Source of the DNA: a virus
Strand: one strand, 5' to 3'
Length of the DNA stretch: 33,073 nt
IMG/VR virus record: IMGVR_UViG_3300010375_000039
Span: 1-33,073 of that record
The translations under genes were made by a program, and so were the position numbers. Shown here one piece after another: positions 1 to 7,754 of this stretch; position 1 is the first letter of the stretch; the number at the start of each line of letters is the position of its first letter. The notes under the pieces were generated by a model, which ran no database searches, was not told the DNA's origin, and saw nothing but the letters and a program-made list of their open reading frames with translations.

Positions 1-822
1 ATCGCCGCGCGTGCCGACTACCATGTTAAGCCGAAACGACGCCCACGGATGATCGCCCACGCCATCAATGCCGCCGCCGAAATAATTGGACCAGCCCGTT
101 ACGCCATAGGACGCATAGGTAAAAGCGCCGTCAAAACTGTTACCTATGCACTCACGAGGATTTGAGGTTGTCGGGACAACGTTCCACGAGAGTTTAAAGC
201 TATCTGTGCCGCTACTCGCAAAAGTGTTGTAATTAAAAAAGAAGTCCTGGTTAGTTTGAAACGACACGAGCTCGAGAAAGCCGCACGAAGTAAACGAGCA
301 ATGCGTAACGCTCGCGCCCACGCCCGCGCCCGTTGTGCAAGCGCCGGCGGCAATACGAGTAAAGTCGCAATAGGTGATCTGTAGTTGTGAGTAGTTTTGC
401 ACGAGGCTAAACGTGTATCCGCCCACTGGTGCGGACATAGTGCAATGCGCGCCCGCCGTGCCGTTACAGTTAAGTTTGCAAAAGCCGCTGTTGATGATCC
501 GGTAAACAGGAAACCCGCCGCTTGCGGACGCATCCCACAAAAGAGATCCGCCCGGTCCAAGTGTCAGCGTTGAGGCGTTGACCATGCCAAGATTGCCGCG
601 AATGGTTAGCGAGCCATTAACGAGCAACACGCCCGATCCGCTGGTTATATCGATCACTGCGGTCGTGTTGTTGTTTGGGCTCGTGCCTATGATCCGCGTG
701 TCGCTCACTGTGATTGTGTGCGCGCCGATCGAGACAGTATCGCCCGCGCCTGGTACGCCCGCGCCGCCCCACGTTGCCGCGCTATTCCAATCTCCGGTCT
801 GTGATGAAGTGAAAAGAGCCAT
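1..822 (-). CDS. Partial virion surface protein, G8-like N-terminus and beta-helix repeats
   Basis: The ATG is at 820-822, four bases after the stop of the upstream LamG gene. The frame stays open to the left edge, giving 274 codons without a stop, so the C-terminus is missing. The first residues (MALFTSSQTGDWNSAATWGG, then VPGAGDTVSI) match the entry motif of G8-like and other parallel beta-helix surface proteins, in which an NW..ATWGG..P..GD signature opens the solenoid. The rest is rich in Gly, Ser, Thr and Asn, with short beta-strand-like units and several Cys (for example ITYCDFT and VTHCSFTSC), typical of right-handed beta-helix rungs. Its position as the last gene after the tail hub fits a tail fibre, tailspike or side-tail protein that contacts host surface polysaccharide. 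No catalytic residues can be assigned. I am confident of the gene and moderately confident of the fold. Confidence 0.75.
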   Translation of the reverse strand, partial: MALFTSSQTGDWNSAATWGGAGVPGAGDTVSIGAHTITVSDTRIIGTSPNNNTTAVIDITSGSGVLLVNGSLTIRGNLGMVNASTLTLGPGGSLLWDASASGGFPVYRIINSGFCKLNCNGTAGAHCTMSAPVGGYTFSLVQNYSQLQITYCDFTRIAAGACTTGAGVGASVTHCSFTSCGFLELVSFQTNQDFFFNYNTFASSGTDSFKLSWNVVPTTSNPRECIGNSFDGAFTYASYGVTGWSNYFGGGIDGVGDHPWASFRLNMVVGTRGD

Positions 823-826
823 AGTG

Positions 827-1720
827 TTATGCCGTCAGATCCTCAGCCCACAGGAAAACTCTTGCGATCGCGCCCGTGTATGGCCGTTGTGCGCCGCCGC
901 TCGTCAGCGTTGCGCCCACAGTAAAGGCGCTCGTGCCGCCCACGCGCCCAAACCAGTCAAAGGCGCCTATGTTCTCGATCGTGATCGGGTTTTCCTCTTT
1001 GCCTTTGACCATTAAAAAATAATCCGTGCCGTCAAAGCACAGTATGAGATCGTAAACCGTCGAAGGTAGCAGAGGCGTAGCGCCTTTGATCGTGTGCTTT
1101 GTCCCGGCCACGTTGGACTCTACATAAACCCGCGCGTCAGCGGCCACGCCGATCTCAAACCAGTCATTTGACAAGGCCGTGTTTGATTGACTCACGAGCA
1201 CTTGTGGGCCAGTGACAGCCGCGGCCGTCTTAAACACTATGCTGATCGTTGCCGCGCCCGTCGCCGTGATAACCTTAGTGGCAACGGTCAAGTAATCATT
1301 TACGCCGTCGAACGTCAGCCCAACGGTTGAGCCAAAAGCGCCCGCCGTGACTGCCGGACGTTGCGAGCCTGACGCCTGAGCAAGCGTTACAGTGCCGTCT
1401 ATAGATTGCCACGCGGACGCCGGCGAGCCCGTAACGCCGTGGTCACTTTCCCACGAGGCTGTTGCGGACGGCGTAACGCCGATCACTGTCCCGCTGCCCT
1501 CGCCCAGGATCACCCACTTTGTTGAGTCGTAAAACTGGATCTTGCCTGTGGTCGTATTGAAGAAAAGAACGCCGATCGGTTTTGGGCTCAGCGCGTCAAG
1601 CTGAGCCTGAGTGCGAGCGGGCGGCAATGATAACAAGGCGGCATCTATCGCATCGCACAATGCGCGCAACTGTGCCAAGATCAAATTTAACGGCCCTGTA
1701 ATGTAATCGCGTAATGCCAT
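827..1720 (-). CDS. LamG/concanavalin-like tail protein
   Basis: This 297-aa protein follows the hub gene by 14 bases. Residues 1-75 are a short helical N-terminus (ALRDYITGPLNLILAQLRAL) followed by a segment common in phage fibre proteins (PIGVLFFNTTTGKIQFYDST...W). Residues from about 90 to the C-terminus look like a LamG/pentraxin jelly roll. The pattern includes RPAVTAGAFGSTVGLTFDGV then NDYLTVA, a FKTAAAVTGPQVLVSQ strand, YDLILCFDGTDYFLMVKGKE, and a final GAIARVFLWAEDLT strand. In this family the domain binds glycans or mediates adhesion. The likely role is a tail-tip accessory or receptor-binding subunit made with the neighbouring hub. The exact ligand cannot be read from the sequence. 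Confidence 0.8.
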   Translation of the reverse strand: MALRDYITGPLNLILAQLRALCDAIDAALLSLPPARTQAQLDALSPKPIGVLFFNTTTGKIQFYDSTKWVILGEGSGTVIGVTPSATASWESDHGVTGSPASAWQSIDGTVTLAQASGSQRPAVTAGAFGSTVGLTFDGVNDYLTVATKVITATGAATISIVFKTAAAVTGPQVLVSQSNTALSNDWFEIGVAADARVYVESNVAGTKHTIKGATPLLPSTVYDLILCFDGTDYFLMVKGKEENPITIENIGAFDWFGRVGGTSAFTVGATLTSGGAQRPYTGAIARVFLWAEDLTA

Positions 1721-1734
1721 CTAATCACTGAGCC

Positions 1735-4700
1735 TCACGGTCTGGTAAACGTTAGATAGAGCCAGTCTGACGGTGGCCCTAACGGATGCGCGGATCTCTT
1801 TCGGATGCCCACGTGGACCACGGACGGCAGCACGTCCGCATTATCGGCCTTTTGCATTTCGCCCGTGTAAGTAAACTCCGGCACGTTTCGCAACCAGCGC
1901 GTATTCCTCACGGCCACGGTATAGGTAGAGGCGCTGATCCCGGTGTCGTATGGCGTGTTATCAAACTGCAACCGATACATCAAAGTCAGATCGAGTTTGT
2001 CAGGCGATACATACCACGGATGCGAGACGGCGCCCATGTAGTTTATGTAATAGCTGATCGTGCCATCCGGCGAGATTTGAATGGTAAATCTGTCGCCCGG
2101 AACCATCGTATAATTGTAAAGCCCGATCGGAGATCCCCGCGGCCGCACTGTGTCGGGATCTGTAGTGCCGGCTTTGACCCACCCGTGTACGTTTGGATCG
2201 CCGCCAAGTGTCGGCAGGATTCCCCAAAAACTAGGAAACAACGCATTAACGCCGCCGCCCGGCGCAACCTGTGTTTCAACCATGCCGCCGCCCGCGAGGC
2301 TAAACGGACTATCGGCCTCAACCACAGCGATCTTGTGGTCCGTATTCCACTCAGTAGAAGTATAGACGGCATCGAAACCGCCCGGATCGATAAACGTGTA
2401 AGACCCTGACGACAAGAAACCGCCGCCACTAATGAACACGATCAGAGGCGGCGTGCTACTGATACGCGCCAAGTCGAGCGGTTTAATAACTATTGGCCCA
2501 CGCCGGATAATGCCGCCGCCGTCCGCGGCTGATCGGAAAATGAGATCGTAAGTATCATCCGCTGTCGGTCCACTCTGATCCACCCAATCGAGCAACAGCC
2601 CGCCGCTTGCCTGGTCAAAGGCGCCGTTTGCAGACGTTGGCCTTTCGGGTTTTAGACTGAGCGCCCGCCACGTGAATAGACGATCCTCGATCTCGTCAGG
2701 ACGTTGGCCCACGGTAACAAACTTATAACTACATGCCTGACCGATCAGTGTCGTTGAAAGCACGATTGCCTTAATTGCATTGTTCATTAGCACAACCTCT
2801 TTTCCTGTGGCGTGGCCGATGATTGCGCCCACAGTGTTAAAGCGCCCGCGCAATAGGTTGCTGATCGTGTAGCGCGAGACATACGGCGCACTGGCAACGC
2901 CCGGCGTCACTGTTTGGAATTGCACATATTCCCACTCGCCCGCGCCGTTGAGGATAGCGATCAGATTAAGTTTAGGATTATCTTGCAGCTCTGTCAGTGT
3001 GACGCTTTCGAGACTCGTCAGCGTGTGAAAGTCTAAGGCTAACGTGTTGACCGCATCTAGGACCGTTGGATCACTCACAGAGCCCAACGCGCCCGCCGTG
3101 ACGCCTATCTGTGCTGGTTTGTCCGTGCCCGTCAGTAGCTCATACACGCCTGAGTCGATCGGAAACTCGCGGAATAAAAACCCCGCCGCCCACGTGCCTG
3201 AGCCGCGCCCGGACATAGCAACGTAGAGCATAGGCTGTGCGGGATCGGTTGCATTCTCAGGCGGCACTAACGGCGCATCTATAAAGACGCCCTTTGTGTT
3301 GCCGCGCACACTTACGATCGGATCTTCTAAACCATCCTCGTTGACAGCGCCGTTAGCTGAAAATGCCGCCGCATCTTGGCGCACTGACTCAACCTCAACG
3401 ATCCCCGCTGGTAACTCGTGTGTGACTTCTTTCACTCTCAGAAAATGCGTCACGCCTGAGCGTGCCGGGACGGTCAGCTTTGTGCCCTGGCAAACGCGCA
3501 TATACTTCGGCCCGAGGCTGAGGCTATATGTTTGACTCTCAACCTCGCTGCGGTTTGCAATCACGATCGCCAGATTCTTTATGTTTTGCGCCGTCTCGAT
3601 CATGTTTAGCGTGATGTCAGTGCGGCCGCGCTGTGGTCCAAACAGGCGAGGCTCTGTCTGTGTCCTGGTCTGGTAGCCAAACGCCGGATCAGAATACGTG
3701 AGCGTGGTTAGCTGTGGCAGCGTCAACGGATCAGCGCGCCGCACGATCAGCCCGTCGCCCTCCGGTCTATTGTCGCCGCGATGCGCGTTTATTTCTTGCC
3801 ACGGGATCGTCAACTCTGACGGACCATCGTTGAGCACGGCAACCACCTTGCCGTCGATTTCCGGCACTGTGAATTGAAAGCGCGTCATTAACTCCGCGAT
3901 CAACTCTGCCGCTGGTCGCGGCGATACCATGAACAACCCGCCGCCGTTAGCCACTATTGGCTCTGTGCCGATGTTTGCGCCCGTCGCGTAACTCGCAGCA
4001 CTCGCGCCGCCGCCCGTTGCATATCCGGCGAACACGATGCGCAACGGAAACGTGGACGGCACAGGCGGCGTGAATCCGGTCAGCGCGAGCCCGTTTTGAT
4101 AAGCCGCGAAACGCCCGTTTCTATACTCAACCTGGAAGACGTCGCCGCGGGACCACACGCCCACGTCATAGGTATCGTTGAATCCGCCTAGACTCATTTG
4201 TATGGCGTTTCTATTTTCCTGTGACGGATTGCTGTTGAGGTTGAGCAACACAGCAAACGGGACTTGATCGTAAGGATGCGGCAACGAGCCTGACGGCGTT
4301 GCTGTATACGCAAACCCGATCATAAACGTGCCGGCGTCCGCCGTGAACCTGATCGCGGCGTCAGTACCAGCGGCCACAGTAACGCCGCTGTCAGCGTAAC
4401 TATTCCACGTGTTTGTTGTGCCGCTGGTCTTATGGATTGCGCCGCCCGCGGCGCCTGTCGCGTTGCTCGTGCCGGACCACGGGATCGCGGTATAAGTACC
4501 AGGATCAAAGCCGCTCGAGTCGCCTAACACTTTGCCCTCGAGTGCGGTCAGATCAAGATTCTCCGGACCTACGCCAACCTCGTTGTAAATGTCGGCCACG
4601 ATCGCGGGCAGCTCGCGGACGCCTTGCTGTACCTCGAGCTCAACGTTAGGCAACTGACCGTTTTGTAATTGAATGTTATCGATCGCAATGATGCCGAGCC

Positions 4701-5766
4701 CGCGATAACCAGGCGTCAGGTTTAGACCACGCAGCGCGATTATGATCGGATCGCCCTCTTGCAACTCCGAGCCGTTATAAAATCTTACTGTTGGATTTCC
4801 CCATTCGCTGAGAGTCGCCTGGAAAAAGCCGCCGTTAGTAACGCCGCCCGCGGTATCTGAAAACACGGGCAACTCGTTTGCTTGCGTCCACGCGAAGTCC
4901 TCAACCGATGGACCAAAAGCGCCCGGTCTGACAATGCCAGTAAAGCCGCGCGGATCGTCGCCCTCTGGCGTAAACACGAGCGCCGGCGCAATATCGATCC
5001 GATCCAAGTCAGGACACGCCGCGCCTGAGTTTTCAAACTTGATCGTGTTCGCGCCTGAGAGTAGCGAAAGCGTGATCACTTCGCTGGTCACCTCACCAGC
5101 GCCGCCGCTTGACGGACAAACAAGATCGTGAAGACTGCCGCCGTTGGCCGAGACTTTGAAAGTCCGATCCGCCGTGCTCGTGTAATACACGCCGATCTCG
5201 TAAGAGCCCGCCGCGTCCACGTCAACGTTGAGCGTGACCGATCCGCCACTGCCGATCCCCGTGACCTTGCGCCCGCCGCTGCATTCTGTTTGTGTGACCA
5301 CGGACGCGCCGCCCGCTAACACGCCCTGCTCTGCCTCGTATCGCGTGGCTGACGTGGTTGCCTCGTTGCGCGCGAAGTCAGCGTTATAGACCAGCTTCCG
5401 ATTAAACCACGCTCGAGAGACGCCTTTGTGTACGAGCCCGTTGTGGAATACTCCGATCACGGACTTTGTATAAATGTGCTTGCGCTCGTCAGGCGTTGGC
5501 GGCGTCCCGCCGCCGCCCTTGCCGCCGTCTGATCCCGGTGTCACTTCTACGCGATAGAGTACAGGCGTGTGATCGATCCAGATCGGCGCCGTCATAAAAG
5601 TGCCCCAACCTTTAGGCATGGCCGCGCCGAGCGCGGGAATACTGAAACGCGGATCGTCAAGTTTGCCACGATCGATCGGCGCCGGCTTGTGCGGCTTAGG
5701 CGCTAACAACAACTCGAGCCCGGTTGATGCCGCGGCCACTGCTAGACTGATCGCTACCTCTGCCAC
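1735..5766 (-). CDS. Tail-tip hub protein (gpJ/GTA-type) with three inserted jelly-roll-like domains
   Basis: This 1343-aa protein is the distal tail hub, which joins tail tube to fibres and usually sets host range. The start is GTG, overlapping the peptidase gene by 13 bases. The N-terminus carries the hydrophobic AISLAVAAASTGLELLL stretch typical of gpJ/GTA hubs. Residues about 141-262 are a CBM6/CBM35-like module: it opens with RYEAE, then GSVTLNVDVDAAGSYEIGVY, SANG, LLSGANTIKF, and closes with DLDRIDIA. Residues about 410-600 look like a second beta-sandwich (GDVFQVEYRNGRFAAYQNG). Residues about 610-800 fit the Phage-tail_3 part of the hub. Residues about 1035-1100 look FN3-like and are interrupted by a third beta-sandwich (about 1105-1295) before ending in VVHVGIRKRSA...WLYLTF. 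The context of DUF2460, DUF2163 and NlpC upstream makes the hub assignment strong. The three inserted domains are inferred from sequence pattern. Confidence 0.9.
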   Translation of the reverse strand: MAEVAISLAVAAASTGLELLLAPKPHKPAPIDRGKLDDPRFSIPALGAAMPKGWGTFMTAPIWIDHTPVLYRVEVTPGSDGGKGGGGTPPTPDERKHIYTKSVIGVFHNGLVHKGVSRAWFNRKLVYNADFARNEATTSATRYEAEQGVLAGGASVVTQTECSGGRKVTGIGSGGSVTLNVDVDAAGSYEIGVYYTSTADRTFKVSANGGSLHDLVCPSSGGAGEVTSEVITLSLLSGANTIKFENSGAACPDLDRIDIAPALVFTPEGDDPRGFTGIVRPGAFGPSVEDFAWTQANELPVFSDTAGGVTNGGFFQATLSEWGNPTVRFYNGSELQEGDPIIIALRGLNLTPGYRGLGIIAIDNIQLQNGQLPNVELEVQQGVRELPAIVADIYNEVGVGPENLDLTALEGKVLGDSSGFDPGTYTAIPWSGTSNATGAAGGAIHKTSGTTNTWNSYADSGVTVAAGTDAAIRFTADAGTFMIGFAYTATPSGSLPHPYDQVPFAVLLNLNSNPSQENRNAIQMSLGGFNDTYDVGVWSRGDVFQVEYRNGRFAAYQNGLALTGFTPPVPSTFPLRIVFAGYATGGGASAASYATGANIGTEPIVANGGGLFMVSPRPAAELIAELMTRFQFTVPEIDGKVVAVLNDGPSELTIPWQEINAHRGDNRPEGDGLIVRRADPLTLPQLTTLTYSDPAFGYQTRTQTEPRLFGPQRGRTDITLNMIETAQNIKNLAIVIANRSEVESQTYSLSLGPKYMRVCQGTKLTVPARSGVTHFLRVKEVTHELPAGIVEVESVRQDAAAFSANGAVNEDGLEDPIVSVRGNTKGVFIDAPLVPPENATDPAQPMLYVAMSGRGSGTWAAGFLFREFPIDSGVYELLTGTDKPAQIGVTAGALGSVSDPTVLDAVNTLALDFHTLTSLESVTLTELQDNPKLNLIAILNGAGEWEYVQFQTVTPGVASAPYVSRYTISNLLRGRFNTVGAIIGHATGKEVVLMNNAIKAIVLSTTLIGQACSYKFVTVGQRPDEIEDRLFTWRALSLKPERPTSANGAFDQASGGLLLDWVDQSGPTADDTYDLIFRSAADGGGIIRRGPIVIKPLDLARISSTPPLIVFISGGGFLSSGSYTFIDPGGFDAVYTSTEWNTDHKIAVVEADSPFSLAGGGMVETQVAPGGGVNALFPSFWGILPTLGGDPNVHGWVKAGTTDPDTVRPRGSPIGLYNYTMVPGDRFTIQISPDGTISYYINYMGAVSHPWYVSPDKLDLTLMYRLQFDNTPYDTGISASTYTVAVRNTRWLRNVPEFTYTGEMQKADNADVLPSVVHVGIRKRSAHPLGPPSDWLYLTFTRP

Positions 5767-6215
5767 AGCTCTGCCTTTTCTCCCGTTTCAGGAAACCGAA
5801 AGACGCCGGCGATCTCGCGCCACGTGCCCAACGGCCAATAAACAACTTTCATAGTTAAGCCGCTCGCGTATGCCTCAACCACGTGGATCTCGTCCGTGGC
5901 GATCGCAATGTGCTGCGGATTGCGGCGATCATAAATGACCACTAGATCAGCCTTTTGCATTTCCGTGCGGTCTACCTCGTCAAACCACGCGCGGATTGTG
6001 TTGAGTAGCTTTTGACCGTCCGGCTTGCGATGGTATGCCAGCAACTCGCTTTCGAGCTCTGCCGGCATATCGAATTGCTGAGAGAACGCCCAACGCGGCA
6101 GACCTACGCAGTCAAGGCCCACGTCAGGATCTTTGCCCTGGTGACGCCAGCGCGTTTCTTTATCGCGTTGCCCCATGAGATCCGAAACAAACTTGTCTTT
6201 GTCTAGTTTACGCAT
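5754..6215 (-). CDS. NlpC/P60-family tail-tip peptidase
   Basis: This is a 153-aa peptidoglycan peptidase of the lambda gpK C-terminal / GTA gp14 type. It sits at the tail tip and is thought to cleave the cell-wall peptide during DNA entry. The family pattern is clear: WRHQGKDPDVGLDCVGLPRW places the catalytic Cys at residue 36, and NPQHIAIATD gives His102. ADLVVIYD is the strand ahead of the His. I chose the ATG at 6213-6215, which overlaps the DUF2163 gene by eight bases, over an in-frame start at 6272, because the family fold begins near that point and the upstream 19 residues look unlike it. The ribosome binding site is weak, so translational coupling to the preceding gene is likely. It overlaps the hub gene at its 3' end. 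Confidence 0.92.
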   Translation of the reverse strand: MRKLDKDKFVSDLMGQRDKETRWRHQGKDPDVGLDCVGLPRWAFSQQFDMPAELESELLAYHRKPDGQKLLNTIRAWFDEVDRTEMQKADLVVIYDRRNPQHIAIATDEIHVVEAYASGLTMKVVYWPLGTWREIAGVFRFPETGEKAELWQR

Positions 6216-7116
6216 TAGGTTGAGACGGCAACGCAAAAAAGTCTGTGCCTGTTGGCACGTCCGGCGTACCACGAAAATTGATCACGTTGTTTCTGTCGAG
6301 GCAGTCAGGCACTTTCCGCTTTTTGCATCCGCGCTTAACGGTGTATCCGTCGCCGGCCACTGGCAGAAACGGCGCCGCGGTCCTTAATCGAAACTCTTTT
6401 GTTGTTGGATTCCACAAGTCAACGTGAAACGGAAAGCCATTATTTAAGCCGCTGGTCCATATCCCGCTCGCGTTATCAAAATACTCCGCGCCCTCTGTGC
6501 GCGAGGTATCGCGGAAAAGGTAGTGATTAGTAACACTCGTCAGCGTGCCGCTTTTAATCTCGCCGCGCGCCGCGAGATCGAGCCCGCATCGCTTATCCCC
6601 GTAATCGGCATCACATAGATCCTCTGTGTACTTGCCGATCGTTTGTGCCAGTGCTTCGTTGAGCCCGCGCAACTCAACGCGGTAACGTTGGCCCACTTTT
6701 TCAAACTTCGAGAAAAAGCCTTTTTGTATGATCAATTGACCCATGCGCGGATCGTCGCCGTTAGTCACGAACAACGTGCAAGCGCCGTGATCCCACTTGC
6801 CCGCCTCAATGTCCGTCTCAGTGAGTCCGGCCGCGTTGATCAGGCAGTCCGCCTCGCTGTTGCTTGGCTCTGTGTCCTCTGGATGCTGCACTTTGGAGAT
6901 CATCAGCCCCACGGTATGCAGAAACGTCACGGACGGATAGCCCGGTACATTACTGAGCCCGCCGCGCCTACTCGTCACGGCCACAGTGATATTGCCGATC
7001 GCGCTGGTCAGATAAGCACAGACACAAACGCCCTCGATCGTGCGCTTGCTCAGGTAGCCAATTAGCGAAACGACGTCATACGGTGACTGGTAGTTAACTG
7101 GTTTTCTGAGCGCCAT
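6208..7116 (-). CDS. DUF2163/BR0599-type tail-tip protein
   Basis: This 302-aa protein matches the distal tail protein of the GTA gp13 type. The N-terminal two thirds fit DUF2163: PSVTFLHTVGLMISKVQHPE, the SEADCLINAAGLTETDIEAG segment, and FSKFEKVGQRYRVELRGLNE. The C-terminal third fits the phage BR0599 domain, with DADYGDKRCGLDLAA, then RGCKKRKVPDCLDRNNVINF and RGTPDVPTGTDFF. The conserved Cys residues (KRCG, RGC, PDC) are present and in related hubs bind an iron-sulfur cluster, which here is only inferred. The gene starts one base inside the stop region of the DUF2460 gene and runs into the peptidase gene, giving the canonical gp12-13-14-15 order of gene transfer agents. Confidence 0.93.
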   Translation of the reverse strand: MALRKPVNYQSPYDVVSLIGYLSKRTIEGVCVCAYLTSAIGNITVAVTSRRGGLSNVPGYPSVTFLHTVGLMISKVQHPEDTEPSNSEADCLINAAGLTETDIEAGKWDHGACTLFVTNGDDPRMGQLIIQKGFFSKFEKVGQRYRVELRGLNEALAQTIGKYTEDLCDADYGDKRCGLDLAARGEIKSGTLTSVTNHYLFRDTSRTEGAEYFDNASGIWTSGLNNGFPFHVDLWNPTTKEFRLRTAAPFLPVAGDGYTVKRGCKKRKVPDCLDRNNVINFRGTPDVPTGTDFFALPSQPNA

Positions 7117-7754
7117 TAGACAAACTCGCCGGGATAGTCGACCTCTTTTAGCGGTATCGTTGGACCAGTCACGGCGCCGGTGTTATTGCTACGCCACAGA
7201 ATGACCTCGAGATCCGGCAAACTCTCAGTGACAAACCGCACAGGCACATAGAAACGAAAATCAGCCGTGATGATCTGCCCCGATCGGTTTGTGATCCACG
7301 TGAATTTTCCGCCGTTCGCCCCGTTGTAATTAAGTGAATAGTCCGTGCCCTCAACCATCGTTGTGACGCCGGCCTTGATCACAACACTGCCAGTCTCAGG
7401 CAAGTATATTTCGCGGTTGTAAGCGTTGGCTGTATCGCCCTCGTTTATGATCAACTGCATACTCGAGCCGATCCCGCCCGCTGTGCCGATAGGCTCAGCC
7501 GTGGCCTGATACAGTATCTTGTCTCTGATCTTGAATGAGTGACCAGGACCGCGGCGCGCATTGAAAAACTTTAATATGTCGCGCCCTTGCTGTAGCGTGA
7601 GCGTCGAGTGTGCGGCCTCATAGTCTCTCATTGAATCCGAGTCGAGGATCACGCGCTGCTCAGCCGCGGCCATTTCGATCACGTCAACGCGCCATTTCGG
7701 CGTGCCTTGCAGTGATCGCACCTCAACCGGGAATGTCACGTCATGGAAAGCCAT
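7116..7754 (-). CDS. DUF2460 distal tail protein
   Basis: This 212-aa protein matches the DUF2460 (TIGR02217, GTA gp12) distal tail family. The start MAFHDVTFPVEVRSLQGTPK is the family signature (FHDV.FP......G.P.). Further agreement comes from the RVILDSDSMRDYEAAHS segment, the ILKFFNARRGPGHSFKIRDK strand (the family's F...RG..hgFRf.D) and the late DFRFYVPVRFVTE (F.vPVRFd.D). It sits directly after the tape measure, as expected, and caps the distal end of the tail tube where the tip complex attaches. The length is normal for the family and I see nothing odd. Confidence 0.94.
   Translation of the reverse strand: MAFHDVTFPVEVRSLQGTPKWRVDVIEMAAAEQRVILDSDSMRDYEAAHSTLTLQQGRDILKFFNARRGPGHSFKIRDKILYQATAEPIGTAGGIGSSMQLIINEGDTANAYNREIYLPETGSVVIKAGVTTMVEGTDYSLNYNGANGGKFTWITNRSGQIITADFRFYVPVRFVTESLPDLEVILWRSNNTGAVTGPTIPLKEVDYPGEFV

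Noticed and set aside
144-560. A 138-aa minus-strand frame near the left edge
   Set aside because: It lies in another frame inside the beta-helix gene that runs to the edge and has a composition unlike virion proteins.
1786-2409. A 207-aa plus-strand open frame inside the hub gene
   Set aside because: It is Arg/His-rich, has no ribosome binding site, and mirrors the minus-strand hub coding sequence.
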